Source: Geodermatophilus sabuli
GTDB lineage: Bacteria; Actinomycetota; Actinomycetes; Mycobacteriales; Geodermatophilaceae
Assembly (NCBI RefSeq): GCF_900215145.1
Contig: NZ_OBDO01000006.1
Coordinates: 186,001 to 250,000, forward strand
Direction of reading: 5' to 3'
Length of the DNA: 64,000 nt
The notes under the pieces are model-generated. The model did no database searches, was not told the origin of the DNA, and saw nothing but the letters and a program-made list of their open reading frames with translations. The position numbers and the translations under genes were made by a program. Of this stretch, positions 36,880 through 45,345 are shown in pieces; the first letter of the stretch is position 1; the number at the start of each line of letters is the position of its first letter.

Positions 36880-37617
36880 GTGGCCGTCACGCCGGCCTTC
36901 GACATCGACCGCTCGAGCCCGACCCCGCTGTACTTCCAGCTGTCGCAGGCCATGGAGCGGGCCATCTCCGACGGCAGCCTGCCCGCGGGGTCCAAGCTCG
37001 AGAACGAACTCCTCCTGGCCCAGCACTACGGCCTGTCCCGACCGACGGTCCGCCGTGCCGTCCAGGAGCTCGTCGACAAGGGCCTGCTCGTCCGCAAGCG
37101 CGGCGTGGGGACCCAGGTCATCCAGCCCCACGTCCGGCGGTCGGTCGAGCTCACCAGCCTCTACGACGACCTCGCGCGAGGCGGCGAGACGCCGTCGACC
37201 GAGGTCCTCTCGCTCGAGCGGGTGCCTGCGCCGGCCGACGTCGCTGCCGAACTGGACGTCGCCCCGGACGAGGCGGTCGTCGCCCTCCGTCGGCTGCGCC
37301 GGACCCACGGCGAGCCACTGGCGATCCTCACCAACTACCTGCCCGCGCGGTTCGAGCCGACGGTCGCCGAGCTCACCGAGCGGGGCCTGTACCAGTACCT
37401 CCGTGGCCAGGGTGTCCACCTGCGCGTCGCCCACCAGCGGATCGGGGCGCGGCTGGCTCGCGCCGACGAGGCGCGGCTGCTGGAGGAGCCGCCACGGTCG
37501 GCGCTCCTGACGATGCAGCGCACGGCGTTCGACGACAAGGGCGCTCCCGTCGAGCACGGCCGCCACGTCTACCGCGCCTCCCGCTACGACTTCGAGACGA
37601 CGCTCGTCGGTCGCTGA
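36880..37617 (+). CDS. iolR: GntR-family regulator with UTRA domain, IolR-like
   Basis: 245 residues from GTG 36880, which has GAGGAGGA a few bases upstream. An ATG at 36823 in the same frame is the alternative start. The N-terminal winged helix reads PLYFQLSQAMERAISDG, then LAQHYGLSRPTVRRAVQELV, a typical GntR recognition helix. The C-terminal UTRA ligand domain includes LRRTHGEPLAILTNYLPA and HGRHVYRASRYDFETTLVG. It is divergent from iolC and flanked by two copies of an operator-like palindrome, which fits a local repressor of inositol use. The effector would be an inositol pathway intermediate, by analogy. Confidence 0.85.
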   Translation: MAVTPAFDIDRSSPTPLYFQLSQAMERAISDGSLPAGSKLENELLLAQHYGLSRPTVRRAVQELVDKGLLVRKRGVGTQVIQPHVRRSVELTSLYDDLARGGETPSTEVLSLERVPAPADVAAELDVAPDEAVVALRRLRRTHGEPLAILTNYLPARFEPTVAELTERGLYQYLRGQGVHLRVAHQRIGARLARADEARLLEEPPRSALLTMQRTAFDDKGAPVEHGRHVYRASRYDFETTLVGR

Positions 37618-37747
37618 TCGGCGGCGTCCCTGCCTGGCGACCCGCACCTCTGGTGCGGTTCGTCGGCCTCGTCGCGCCTCCGGCGAGCGGCGGGTCGGTG
37701 CCGCCGCGTCCGCGAAGTCTGCCAAACGTGTCTTCACAAAGTCTTAA

Positions 37748-37757
37748 TGTCCTGACA
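37748..37757. promoter_or_regulatory. IolR-type operator, copy 2 (upstream of the tautomerase gene)
   Basis: TGTCCTGACA lies 59 bases upstream of the tautomerase start, within GTCTTAATGTCCTGACATAGTC. A weak -10-like CATAGT overlaps its right edge. The shared core and flanks with copy 1 place this promoter in the same regulon as iolC. Confidence 0.7.
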
Positions 37758-37815
37758 TAGTCCTCGACTGTGTGGCCGGCGTCACGCCGGTCGACCCATC
37801 GTCGAGGGAGGCCCT

Positions 37816-38208
37816 GTGCCCCTGATCCGCATCGACGTCGTCGAGGGACGACGCGGGCCCGAGGAGCTCCGGCTGCTGGCCGACACGGTCCAGGAGGTCG
37901 TGCTCGACGTCTTCGCCGCTCCGCCCGGAGACCGCTACCAGGTGATCACCGAGCACAAGCCGGGACAGCTGATCTGCGAGGACACCGGGCTCGGCATCGA
38001 GCGCACCGACGACCTCGTCGTGCTGCAGGTGTTCCAGCAGGGGCGTTCCGACGAGCAGAAGCGGGCCCTCTACGCGGGCCTGTGCCGACGGCTCGGCGAG
38101 GCCACCGCCCTGGCACCCGGCGACCTCGTGGTGTCCGTCGTCGGCAACACCCGGGCCGACTGGTCCTTCGGACTGGGCCGAGCCCAGTTCCTCGACGGCG
38201 ACCTCTGA
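37816..38208 (+). CDS. 4-oxalocrotonate tautomerase-family protein
   Basis: 130 residues from GTG 37816 with GGGAGG 5 bases upstream. The sequence after the start is PLIRIDVVEGRRG, so after methionine removal Pro1 would be the catalytic base, as required in this superfamily. The length matches the longer, two-unit tautomerase group (as in MSAD/cis-CaaD-like proteins) rather than the 60-residue type. FGLGRAQFL and LGIERTDDLVVLQVFQQG resemble uncharacterised members. The operator upstream suggests a task in inositol use, for example keto-enol tautomerisation of an inosose or deoxy-keto acid. That function is an inference. Confidence 0.82.
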   Translation: MPLIRIDVVEGRRGPEELRLLADTVQEVVLDVFAAPPGDRYQVITEHKPGQLICEDTGLGIERTDDLVVLQVFQQGRSDEQKRALYAGLCRRLGEATALAPGDLVVSVVGNTRADWSFGLGRAQFLDGDL

Positions 38209-38312
38209 TCCCCGGGCCCCTGTCCCCGGCCCATCCCGCCCGCGCACGCCCTGGAAGGAGGGACGACGTGTCCGCACGCGAGACGGTCGTCGTCGACCGA
38301 CGCCCCGCGACG

Positions 38313-39551
38313 TCAGGACGGGCGGCGGCCCAGGCGCAACCGGTCCGTCGCCCGCTGCGTGGCGCGGGGCCGAACGGGCAGGGCCGGGACGTCGTCCGCC
38401 GACCCGGGGCCGAGCTCGTCGACGACCCGGTCGACGGTCGTGAGCAGTGCGGAGTTCAGCTCCCACAGCCCCGTCCTGCTGCGCGGGTCACCGATCAGCA
38501 GGTCCGCCACGAGCGTGCGCCCGCTGACCATGGCCGCCAGCGCGCCGGCCAATCGGTCCTCCCCGGCGGCTCGGACGTCTCCGGGCTCCGCCGTCAGGAC
38601 CCGGCCGAACTCCCGGACGACGGTGCCCATGCGCTCCAGCAGGCTGGCGGTGGTACGCCGGACCGTGTCGGCGTAGTCGGCGTCGTCCTGGACACCGGTG
38701 CGTTCGCGGGTCGCGTCGTCGATCGCGCGGAACAGCGTCCGCAGCGAGACCGACGTGTACTCCAGCGCGTCCAGGCCGGCGCGGACGCCGGTGGTCGCCC
38801 ACGGGGACCGCAGGGCCCGCACGTTGAGCCGGCGGCTCTCCTCTGCGTGCGCGAGCGCCCGGTCCAGCCGGGGGACGTGCCGGTTGAGACGTCGCGCGGC
38901 CTGCAGCCAGCGCGTCGTCTGCTCCGGGGTCACCGGGCCGGCGACCAGGACGCCGGCGGCCTCGTCGAGCAGGGCGGCGATCTCCCCGGCGAACCGCTCG
39001 ACCGACCGGACCGCGTACCGGGTCTGCACGGCCGGGGGGAACAGGACGTTCACCGACATGCCGACGGCCGCGCCGATCAACGTCTCGAGGACGCGGTCAC
39101 CACCGACGGACTCCACGCCCGACGCACCGACTCCCAGCACGAGCATGGCGCTGATCGGCACCTCCACGAGGTGTGGCCCGAGGCGCAGCAGCTGGCCGAC
39201 GAGGATGGCCGCCGCCACGAGAGCCCCGAGACTCCACCAGCTGAGCCCCACGACGGCGGCGAACACCACCGCGAGCGCCACGCCGGAGACCACGGCGAGC
39301 ACCCGCTGCACCCCGTTGACCAGGGTGCTCGTGAGCGTGGCCTGCACGACGAGCAGTGCGGTGAGCGCCGCGATCAACGGCGGCGGCTCGTGCAGACCGG
39401 CTGCCTGGGCGACGAGGTAGGCGGCCACGGTCGCCCCGGTCATGCGCAGCGCACGGAACGCCGCGGACCGGCCGCGCCGGCGCACCAGGCGCGCGAAGCC
39501 GGCCGCGAGCTCCCGGACGGACGCTCGCCCACCTCTGCGCCAGGGGCTCAC
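38313..39551 (-). CDS. FUSC-family membrane protein (aromatic acid exporter-like)
   Basis: 412 residues from GTG 39551 (GGAGG 8 bases upstream). The N-terminal half holds about 6 hydrophobic segments starting at MTGATVAAYLVAQAAGL and including LIAALTALLVVQATLTSTL and VEVPISAMLVLGVGASG. The second half is soluble and helical, rich in Arg and Ala, as in FUSC/ArAE proteins that export aromatic carboxylates or act as fusaric acid resistance proteins. It is convergent with the tautomerase gene and divergent from the sugar porter. No direct link to inositol is evident. Confidence 0.8.
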   Translation of the reverse strand: MSPWRRGGRASVRELAAGFARLVRRRGRSAAFRALRMTGATVAAYLVAQAAGLHEPPPLIAALTALLVVQATLTSTLVNGVQRVLAVVSGVALAVVFAAVVGLSWWSLGALVAAAILVGQLLRLGPHLVEVPISAMLVLGVGASGVESVGGDRVLETLIGAAVGMSVNVLFPPAVQTRYAVRSVERFAGEIAALLDEAAGVLVAGPVTPEQTTRWLQAARRLNRHVPRLDRALAHAEESRRLNVRALRSPWATTGVRAGLDALEYTSVSLRTLFRAIDDATRERTGVQDDADYADTVRRTTASLLERMGTVVREFGRVLTAEPGDVRAAGEDRLAGALAAMVSGRTLVADLLIGDPRSRTGLWELNSALLTTVDRVVDELGPGSADDVPALPVRPRATQRATDRLRLGRRPS

Positions 39552-39868
39552 GGCCTCATCCTCCGCGACGTCGACCGGAGGCGGCACCCGGCTCGCCGGG
39601 GGACGCGGGTCGCCGTGTGCCCCCGCTCGTTCCGCCCCGCACCGATCGACGACACGGTGCGCCGGCCCGGCGTGCCCGTCCGCGGGCGCGACCCCTGTGT
39701 CCGGCCGCGCGGCCGGGACCCGGCTCCCTCGCCCGGCCGTCGACGCACTCCCCGCGCATCCCGCCCCACGTCCGGAGTCCCCGCCCGCACGGGCGAGCCG
39801 GGTCCTCCACCTGAACCACCCCACCTCCACCCGGGGCCATGACGCCCTCCTCCTCGAAAGAGCGGCCC

Positions 39869-41326
39869 ATGTCGATCCACTCGTCCTCCGGGACGTCCAG
39901 CGCGGCGCCACGATCGCCCGCGCACAACCGGTTCCTGGTCAAGCTGACGGTCATCTCGACCCTCGGCGGTCTCCTGTTCGGCTACGACACCGGGGTCATC
40001 TCCGGTGCCCTGCTGTACATGAAGGAGGACCTCGCCCTCACCACCTTCACCGAGGCCGTGGTCGTCAGCTCGCTGCTGTTCCCCGGCGCGGCCTTCGGCG
40101 CGCTGCTCGGCGGCAAGCTGGCCGACAAGCTCGGCCGCAAGGGCAGCCTGCTCGTCTGCGCCGGCCTGTTCCTGTCCGGTGCCCTCATCTGTGCGATCGC
40201 GCCCAACGTGGGGGTCATGACCACGGGCCGGATCCTGCTGGGCTTCGGCGTCGGGGCCGCCGCGGTGACGTGCCCCCTGTACCTCGCCGAGATGGCCCCC
40301 GCCGACCGGCGGGGCCGCATGGTCACCATCAACGAGCTGATGATCGTGACCGGCCAGTTCCTCGCCTTCGCGATGAACGCGCTGCTGGACGCCCTCATCC
40401 AGGACCCGCACGTCTGGCGGTGGATGCTCGGCATCGCCACGCTCCCCGCCATCGCCCTCTTCGTCGGCATGTTCTTCCTGCCGGACTCGCCGCGCTGGTA
40501 CGCCGTCCGCGGGCGGTTCGACGAGACCCGGCGCGTCCTCGGCCTCAGTCGTGACCCCGCGGAGGCGGCCGAGGAGTACAACGTCATCGCCGAGCACGCG
40601 AAGCGGGACACCTCCGAGGACAAGGGCGCGGCCCTGCGCGACCTGCGGGCGTTCCCCTGGATGCGCCGGATCCTGTGGCTCGGGTGCGGCCTCGCGACGG
40701 TGCAGCAGGCGACCGGCATCAACACGGTCAACTACTACGCACCGACCATCCTCGAGTCGACCGGACTCGGGGCGAGCGCCTCGCTCATCCTCACCATCAC
40801 CGTCGGGGTGGTCGCCATCATCGGCACGATCCTCGGGATCGTCCTGATCGGGCGGCACAACCGGCGGCCGCTGCTGCTCACCGGGTTCACCGGGGTCGCG
40901 GCCGGGCACGCCGTGCTCGCCCTGTCGTTCCTCCTCCCCGAGTCGGGGTTCCGGAGCTACCTGATCCTCGCCGCGATGCTGCTCGTCGTCTTCTTCGTGC
41001 AGACGTTCATCGGCACGCTGGTCTGGCTGCTGCTGTCGGAGATCTTCCCGATGACGATCCGCGGCTTCGCGATGGGCATCGCGGTGTTCGTGCTGTGGAC
41101 GGTGAACGCGGCGATCTCCTTCGCGTTCCCGCCCCTGGTGGCGGCGCTGGGTGCCAGCCTGACCTTCGGGTTGTTCGCGCTGGTGAACATCGGCTCGCTC
41201 ACCTTCGTCAAGAAGTTCGCGCCGGAGACCCGGGGCCGGTCGCTCGAGGAACTCGAGGACGACTTCCGGACGCACGACCTGTCCGAGGTCGCCCGCGAGG
41301 CCCCGGTCGCCGTCCGCGGCGGCTGA
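39869..41326 (+). CDS. iolT: MFS sugar porter, myo-inositol transporter type
   Basis: 485 residues from ATG 39869; an ATG 30 bases upstream (39839) is in frame and also possible. Sugar-porter signatures are complete: FGYDTGVISGALLYM in helix 1, DKLGRKGSLL after helix 2, FFLPDSPRWYAVRGR at the end of helix 6, QQATGINTVNYYAPTI in helix 7 and FAPETRGRSLEELE at the C-terminus. This set is typical of IolT/GalP-like H+ symporters. Placement beside the iol operon makes myo-inositol the likely substrate. No copy of the iol operator was found directly upstream. Confidence 0.87.
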   Translation: MSIHSSSGTSSAAPRSPAHNRFLVKLTVISTLGGLLFGYDTGVISGALLYMKEDLALTTFTEAVVVSSLLFPGAAFGALLGGKLADKLGRKGSLLVCAGLFLSGALICAIAPNVGVMTTGRILLGFGVGAAAVTCPLYLAEMAPADRRGRMVTINELMIVTGQFLAFAMNALLDALIQDPHVWRWMLGIATLPAIALFVGMFFLPDSPRWYAVRGRFDETRRVLGLSRDPAEAAEEYNVIAEHAKRDTSEDKGAALRDLRAFPWMRRILWLGCGLATVQQATGINTVNYYAPTILESTGLGASASLILTITVGVVAIIGTILGIVLIGRHNRRPLLLTGFTGVAAGHAVLALSFLLPESGFRSYLILAAMLLVVFFVQTFIGTLVWLLLSEIFPMTIRGFAMGIAVFVLWTVNAAISFAFPPLVAALGASLTFGLFALVNIGSLTFVKKFAPETRGRSLEELEDDFRTHDLSEVAREAPVAVRGG

Positions 41327-41343
41327 CCGGCCTCACCACCGAC

Positions 41344-41380
41344 GGTGCCCGCCACCCCGCTCACCAGGGTGGCGGGCACC
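41344..41380. terminator. bidirectional terminator hairpin
   Basis: GGTGCCCGCCACCC and GGGTGGCGGGCACC form a perfect 14-bp stem with a 9-base loop, between the convergent sugar porter gene and the hypothetical gene on the minus strand. Confidence 0.85.
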
Positions 41381-41392
41381 GCCGCGTCCGGA

Positions 41393-41824
41393 TCAGAGCA
41401 GCCGGGGGAGCGGGCGGACGACCAGCCGCTCCTCCACGGACCGGCCGTCGAGGACGAGGCGGGCCCGCCACACGCCAGACGTCCGCAGCGGGGTGATCGG
41501 ATCCCCCTGCGCCAGGCGGCGGAAGGTCTCCCGGGCCTCCTCGGCCGTCGCGTAGGCCTCCCACCGCGGGACCCGCTGCAGCGGTCCCAGCGCCTCGATG
41601 CGGTGCGGCGCCCGGGCGTCGTCGGGCGGCGGACCGGCCTCCTCCTGGACGACGGCGGACAGCCGCGGCCGTCCCAGCACGTACTTGCCGTTGCTCCGGA
41701 CGCCCAGCCAGTCGTAGTTGCCGGTGGCCAGCTTCGCCCACAGGACCTCGGGCTTCCTGCACTGCTCGAGCACGGGGTAGAGCTGCTGGCCCAGGGTGAC
41801 CTGGACGTGCGAGCGCTCATGCAT
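41393..41824 (-). CDS. conserved hypothetical protein
   Basis: About 143 residues from ATG 41824; an in-frame start at 41884 is also possible. No family could be named. The segments LGQQLYPVLEQCRKPEVLWAK, NYDWLGVRSNGKYVLGRP and SGVWRARLVLDGRSVEERLV look like real protein, with a mixed alpha/beta character and no membrane segment. Base use fits neighbouring genes. It lies between a terminator and the DUF899 gene on the other strand. Confidence 0.6.
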   Translation of the reverse strand: MHERSHVQVTLGQQLYPVLEQCRKPEVLWAKLATGNYDWLGVRSNGKYVLGRPRLSAVVQEEAGPPPDDARAPHRIEALGPLQRVPRWEAYATAEEARETFRRLAQGDPITPLRTSGVWRARLVLDGRSVEERLVVRPLPRLL

Positions 41825-42061
41825 CTCGCCGATGCTATGGACCCCGGTGGTACTCCGCTGAGCGGTTCTGATCGAAGAGGTCAACGGCGATCAGATCGCG
41901 GTGGAGACCGTCTCGACGAAGGGCACGGCCGTCCTGGTCTCAGCCGATGAGTTCGGTGGCGCCCGGCAGTCTTCCCCGTCGGATGCGGGGCGGCCCCCGG
42001 TCGACAGCTGTCCTGCGGGTACGACCGGCCTGGATCAGCAGTGTCCCGAGGGAGGTGCCAC

Positions 42062-42766
42062 ATGACGGATGCCCCGTCACGCACGCACGAGGACCTCGGG
42101 CTTCCGGAGGTGGTCTCGCCGGCTGAGTGGCGCGCCTCGTTCGAGACGCTGTTGACCAAGGAGAAGGCGCTCACCGCTGCCCGTGACGAGATGTCCGCGG
42201 CGCGGCGACGGATGCCGATGATGCGGGTCGACACCGGCTACCGGTTCGTGGGTCCCGCCGGTGAGGTCGGCCTGGTGGACCTCTTCGAGGGCCGCCGGCA
42301 ACTGATCGTCTATCGCTTCTTCTATGCACCCGATGTCGAGGGCTGGCCCGAGGGAGCGTGCTCCGGCTGCTCCATGTTCGCCGACAGCGTCACGCATCCC
42401 GCGCACCTGAACGCTCGTGACACGACGCTCGCCTTCGTGTCCGCCGCGCCTCAGGAACGCATCGCGACCTACCGCGACCGGATGGGATGGCGTGTGCCCT
42501 GGTACACGCTGATCGGGAACGACTTCTCCCGTGACTTCGATGTCGAGGAGTACTTCGGCCTCAACGTGTTCATCCGGGACGACGACGCGGTCTTCCGCAC
42601 GTACTTCGTCAACGGGCGTGGTGTCGAGACGATTGGATCCGCGTTCACGTTCCTCGACCTCACGCCGCTCGGTCGCCAGGAGCACTGGGAGGACTCCCCG
42701 GCGGATCGCTCGCAAGGCGACCCGTACGTCTGGTGGCGACGACACGACGAGTACGACCGGTCGTGA
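42062..42766 (+). CDS. DUF899-family thioredoxin-like protein
   Basis: 234 residues of the DUF899 family, which has a thioredoxin-like fold. Characteristic parts are VVSPAEWRASFETLLTKEKAL, the MPMMRVDTGYRFVGPAGEV turn, LIVYRFFYAPDVEGW, GACSGCSMFADSV (a Cys-x2-Cys pair in the position expected for this fold) and WRVPWYTLIGNDFSRDFDVE. The physiological role of the family is not known. The ATG is preceded by GGGAGG. It lies just upstream of the MBL hydrolase, but a 94-base gap separates them. Confidence 0.85.
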   Translation: MTDAPSRTHEDLGLPEVVSPAEWRASFETLLTKEKALTAARDEMSAARRRMPMMRVDTGYRFVGPAGEVGLVDLFEGRRQLIVYRFFYAPDVEGWPEGACSGCSMFADSVTHPAHLNARDTTLAFVSAAPQERIATYRDRMGWRVPWYTLIGNDFSRDFDVEEYFGLNVFIRDDDAVFRTYFVNGRGVETIGSAFTFLDLTPLGRQEHWEDSPADRSQGDPYVWWRRHDEYDRS

Positions 42767-42860
42767 TGGCGGGTGGCTCCTACGGCTCCACCGAGGACGA
42801 CGACGGCCTGCTGCTGGACGAGATGTTCCTCGACGAGACCACGAGCGGAAGGAGCCACCC

Positions 42861-43697
42861 GTGCTGAGGCAGGTCGCGGAGGGTGTGCGGATCCACCAGA
42901 GCGAGCTACTCCAGAACAACGCCGTGGTCGTGCACGGCCGGGCCGGCGTGTTGCTCATCGACCCAGGGATACGGGACTCGGAGATGGTCTGCCTCGCGAA
43001 CGACCTCCGCGAGTTGGGCCACCCCGTCGTGGCGGGCTTCTCGACGCATCCTGACTGGGATCACGTGCTCTGGCACGCCCACCTCGGCGAAGCGCCCCGT
43101 TACGGGACAGCGCGCTGCGCGGCCCACGTGCGAGATCTGCTGTCGCACGCGGACTGGAAGTGCCGCGTCTCCGAGGGGCTACCGCCGGAGATCGCCGATG
43201 AGGTACCGCTGGACCTGTTCGGCCTCATCACCGGTCTGCCAGCCGGAACTGCGCGGATTCCCTGGGATGGTCCTCGGGTGCGGATCATCGAGCACCCGGC
43301 GCATGCCCCGGGGCATGCGGCGCTGGTGATCGAAGAACACGGCGTTCTCGTGGCCGGCGACATGCTCTCCGACGTCCTGATCCCGATGCTCGACGACCTG
43401 AACGGCACCAACGACCCGATCGAGGACTACCTCGTCGGGTTGCGCCTGCTCGAGGGCGTGGCGGACGACGCCGACGTCGTCATCCCCGGTCACGGGTCCG
43501 TCGGCGGAGCCGATCAGGTACGCGCACGGATCGACCAGGACCGGGCGTACGTACACGCCCTGCGGAACGGCCACACTCCCGACGACCCGCGGATCGGCCC
43601 ATCGGCCGCGCCCGGCTGGGAATGGGTGAGCGACATACACGCAGGGCAGGTCCAGAGCCTCGCCCGGAGAAGCGAGCGCGATGGGACGCCCGGCTAG
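42861..43697 (+). CDS. MBL-fold metallo-hydrolase
   Basis: 278 residues from GTG 42861 with GGAAGGAG 6 bases upstream. The metal motif is THPDWDHVLW, a variant of HxHxDH in which the second histidine is Pro-Asp-Trp-Asp-His, so the metal site is THxDxDH-like. Further ligands are in HAPGHAAL (His), LVAGDMLSD (Asp) and IPGHGSV (His). Relatives are annotated as beta-lactamase-like hydrolases of unknown substrate. The long frame that begins upstream in another reading frame of DUF899 is not translated protein. Confidence 0.8.
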   Translation: MLRQVAEGVRIHQSELLQNNAVVVHGRAGVLLIDPGIRDSEMVCLANDLRELGHPVVAGFSTHPDWDHVLWHAHLGEAPRYGTARCAAHVRDLLSHADWKCRVSEGLPPEIADEVPLDLFGLITGLPAGTARIPWDGPRVRIIEHPAHAPGHAALVIEEHGVLVAGDMLSDVLIPMLDDLNGTNDPIEDYLVGLRLLEGVADDADVVIPGHGSVGGADQVRARIDQDRAYVHALRNGHTPDDPRIGPSAAPGWEWVSDIHAGQVQSLARRSERDGTPG

Positions 43698-43766
43698 CGA
43701 TCGGCTTGCGGGACGATCCAGCTGGACCACGCCGGTGGCACCGGCGCAGAGCCGAGCGCTGTTCCG

Positions 43767-44165
43767 TCATTCTCCCGTTGCTCCCGGTACGGACCCCTGG
43801 GCAGGAGGCCGGCCTGCGCGAGACTTCACGACCTTGCCGTTGGAGAGCCGGACTCGCGCACGCGTCTCGCCTCCGTCGCCCACCAGATGGAGGGGAGCCC
43901 ATGTCTCCCACGGCTCGTCGAGTCGCAGCCGCTTGGGGAGTGGCCGCTCGGGGTTGTCCACGTAGAAGACGGGTGCGTCGAACCAGACATGGGTGAGAAC
44001 GACCTCGCGCTGGGCAGACAGGTTGGTCACGTTGATGAAGTACTGCGGGACCCCAACTCCCACAAAGGCCGCGCGATGTACCCGAACGCGTACCCGCCGG
44101 TGGACTTGATGAAGGGCCCGAACGGCGCCCAGCACCCTGTCCGCGACCGCAAGGCCCAGCTCCAT
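43767..44165 (-). pseudogene. hypothetical protein with two compensating frameshifts
   Basis: One frame gives MELGLAVADRVLGAVRA at the start and PQYFINVTNLSAQREVVLTH with ERPLPKRLRLDEPWETWAPL at the end. In between (about 44055-44115), the protein-like reading is in a different frame (GPFIKSTGGYAFGYIARPLW). Restoring the frame would give a single small protein with a helical N-terminus and a beta-rich C-terminal domain, of a type seen as uncharacterised proteins in actinobacteria. Either the gene carries two small indels or the sequence has errors here. Confidence 0.55.
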
Positions 44166-44356
44166 GCGGTCACTGTCCTCGGGGAGGACGTGGCTGCGCG
44201 AGGAGTCAGCGGAAGGTGACGAGCTCTCGCACCCGGGCCACCCGGGCGCAGGGCTCGTAGCCTCGTGCGTGAGCCGTGTCGTGGACCGGGTGCCTGACCA
44301 CCGGGCTCACGGACACCCGTGTCGAGGAGGATCCGATCAGCCGCCGTTTCCCGCCG

Positions 44357-45229
44357 GTGAGTTCCCTGCAGGTGACCAGTCCGGACGGGACGCTCATCCG
44401 CGCCTGGTCCTGCGGCGAGGGGGTCCCCGTGTTGCTGTGCAACGGGTTGGGCGCCTCCTCGTCGGCATGGCCGGCTGTGGTGGCGGAGAACAGTGGCTTC
44501 CAGGTTGTCGGGTGGGACCACCGCGGGCTCGGGGCCTCCGAACGTCCGCGTGACGTGGCACGGGTGCAGGTCGAGGACCACGTGGCCGACGCCCGCGCGG
44601 TCCTCGACGCCTTCGGCCTGGCGACGGTGACGGTCGTGGGCTGGTCGCTCGGGGTCAACGTCGCGTTCGAGTTGGCGCTGGAGGACTCGGAGCGGGTCGA
44701 CGGCGTCCTGGCTGTCGCCGGCGTCCCGGGCGGTTCCTTCTCGTCGCTCTTCGCGCCGTTCGGGGTCCCGCGCCGCTGGCGGGCGCCGGCAGGGCGGATC
44801 GGGAGTCGCCTGCTGCCCGTCATCGGACCGCTGCTCCCGGTCCTCACGCGCAGTACGCAGCCGTGGCAGACCCTGCTCGCGCCGGCCATCGCGGAACGGA
44901 CGGGCGCGGACACGGCCCGGGTGGAGGCGTTGGCCGTGGTGGTGGGCGAGTTCGCCGAGCACGACTGGTCGTGGTTCCGGCGGCTCGCCGTCGCCGTCGC
45001 CGATCACGCGCCACTCGACGTGGCCTCCCTGTCGTGTCCGGTGACCTTCCTGGCGGGGAGGTACGACACGCTCGTCGACGTCGTGGACGTCCGACGCGCG
45101 GCCGACAGCGTGCCCGGAGCCCGGTACCGCGAGTTCGCGGCATCGCACTTCCTGCCCCTGGAGAAGCCGGTGGCGATGGCCGCCGAGCTGCGTCTGCTCA
45201 CCGGGGTGAGTGCTGGGCACGCCAGGTGA
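44357..45229 (+). CDS. alpha/beta hydrolase
   Basis: About 290 residues from GTG 44357; another in-frame start at 44276 would add 27 residues and neither has a good ribosome-binding site. The fold is clear: VPVLLCNGLGASSSAWPAVV carries the oxyanion hole, VVGWDHRGLGASERP the conserved loop, VVGWSLGVNVAFEL the serine nucleophile elbow (G-W-S-L-G), LAGRYDTLVD the acid and ASHFLPLEKP the histidine. The substrate cannot be deduced. It lies upstream of, and on the same strand as, the tartrate LysR gene. Confidence 0.8.
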   Translation: MSSLQVTSPDGTLIRAWSCGEGVPVLLCNGLGASSSAWPAVVAENSGFQVVGWDHRGLGASERPRDVARVQVEDHVADARAVLDAFGLATVTVVGWSLGVNVAFELALEDSERVDGVLAVAGVPGGSFSSLFAPFGVPRRWRAPAGRIGSRLLPVIGPLLPVLTRSTQPWQTLLAPAIAERTGADTARVEALAVVVGEFAEHDWSWFRRLAVAVADHAPLDVASLSCPVTFLAGRYDTLVDVVDVRRAADSVPGARYREFAASHFLPLEKPVAMAAELRLLTGVSAGHAR

Positions 45230-45345
45230 ACCGAGCTCTTCCAAGCAGGGCGATGTGACCGTCATCCGACCAGAGTCTGCTCCGGGGCCGGGTGCCTGCC
45301 GTGCCGCCACAGCTCCGAGGCCGTCCCCTGTCAGCGGAGGTGACC

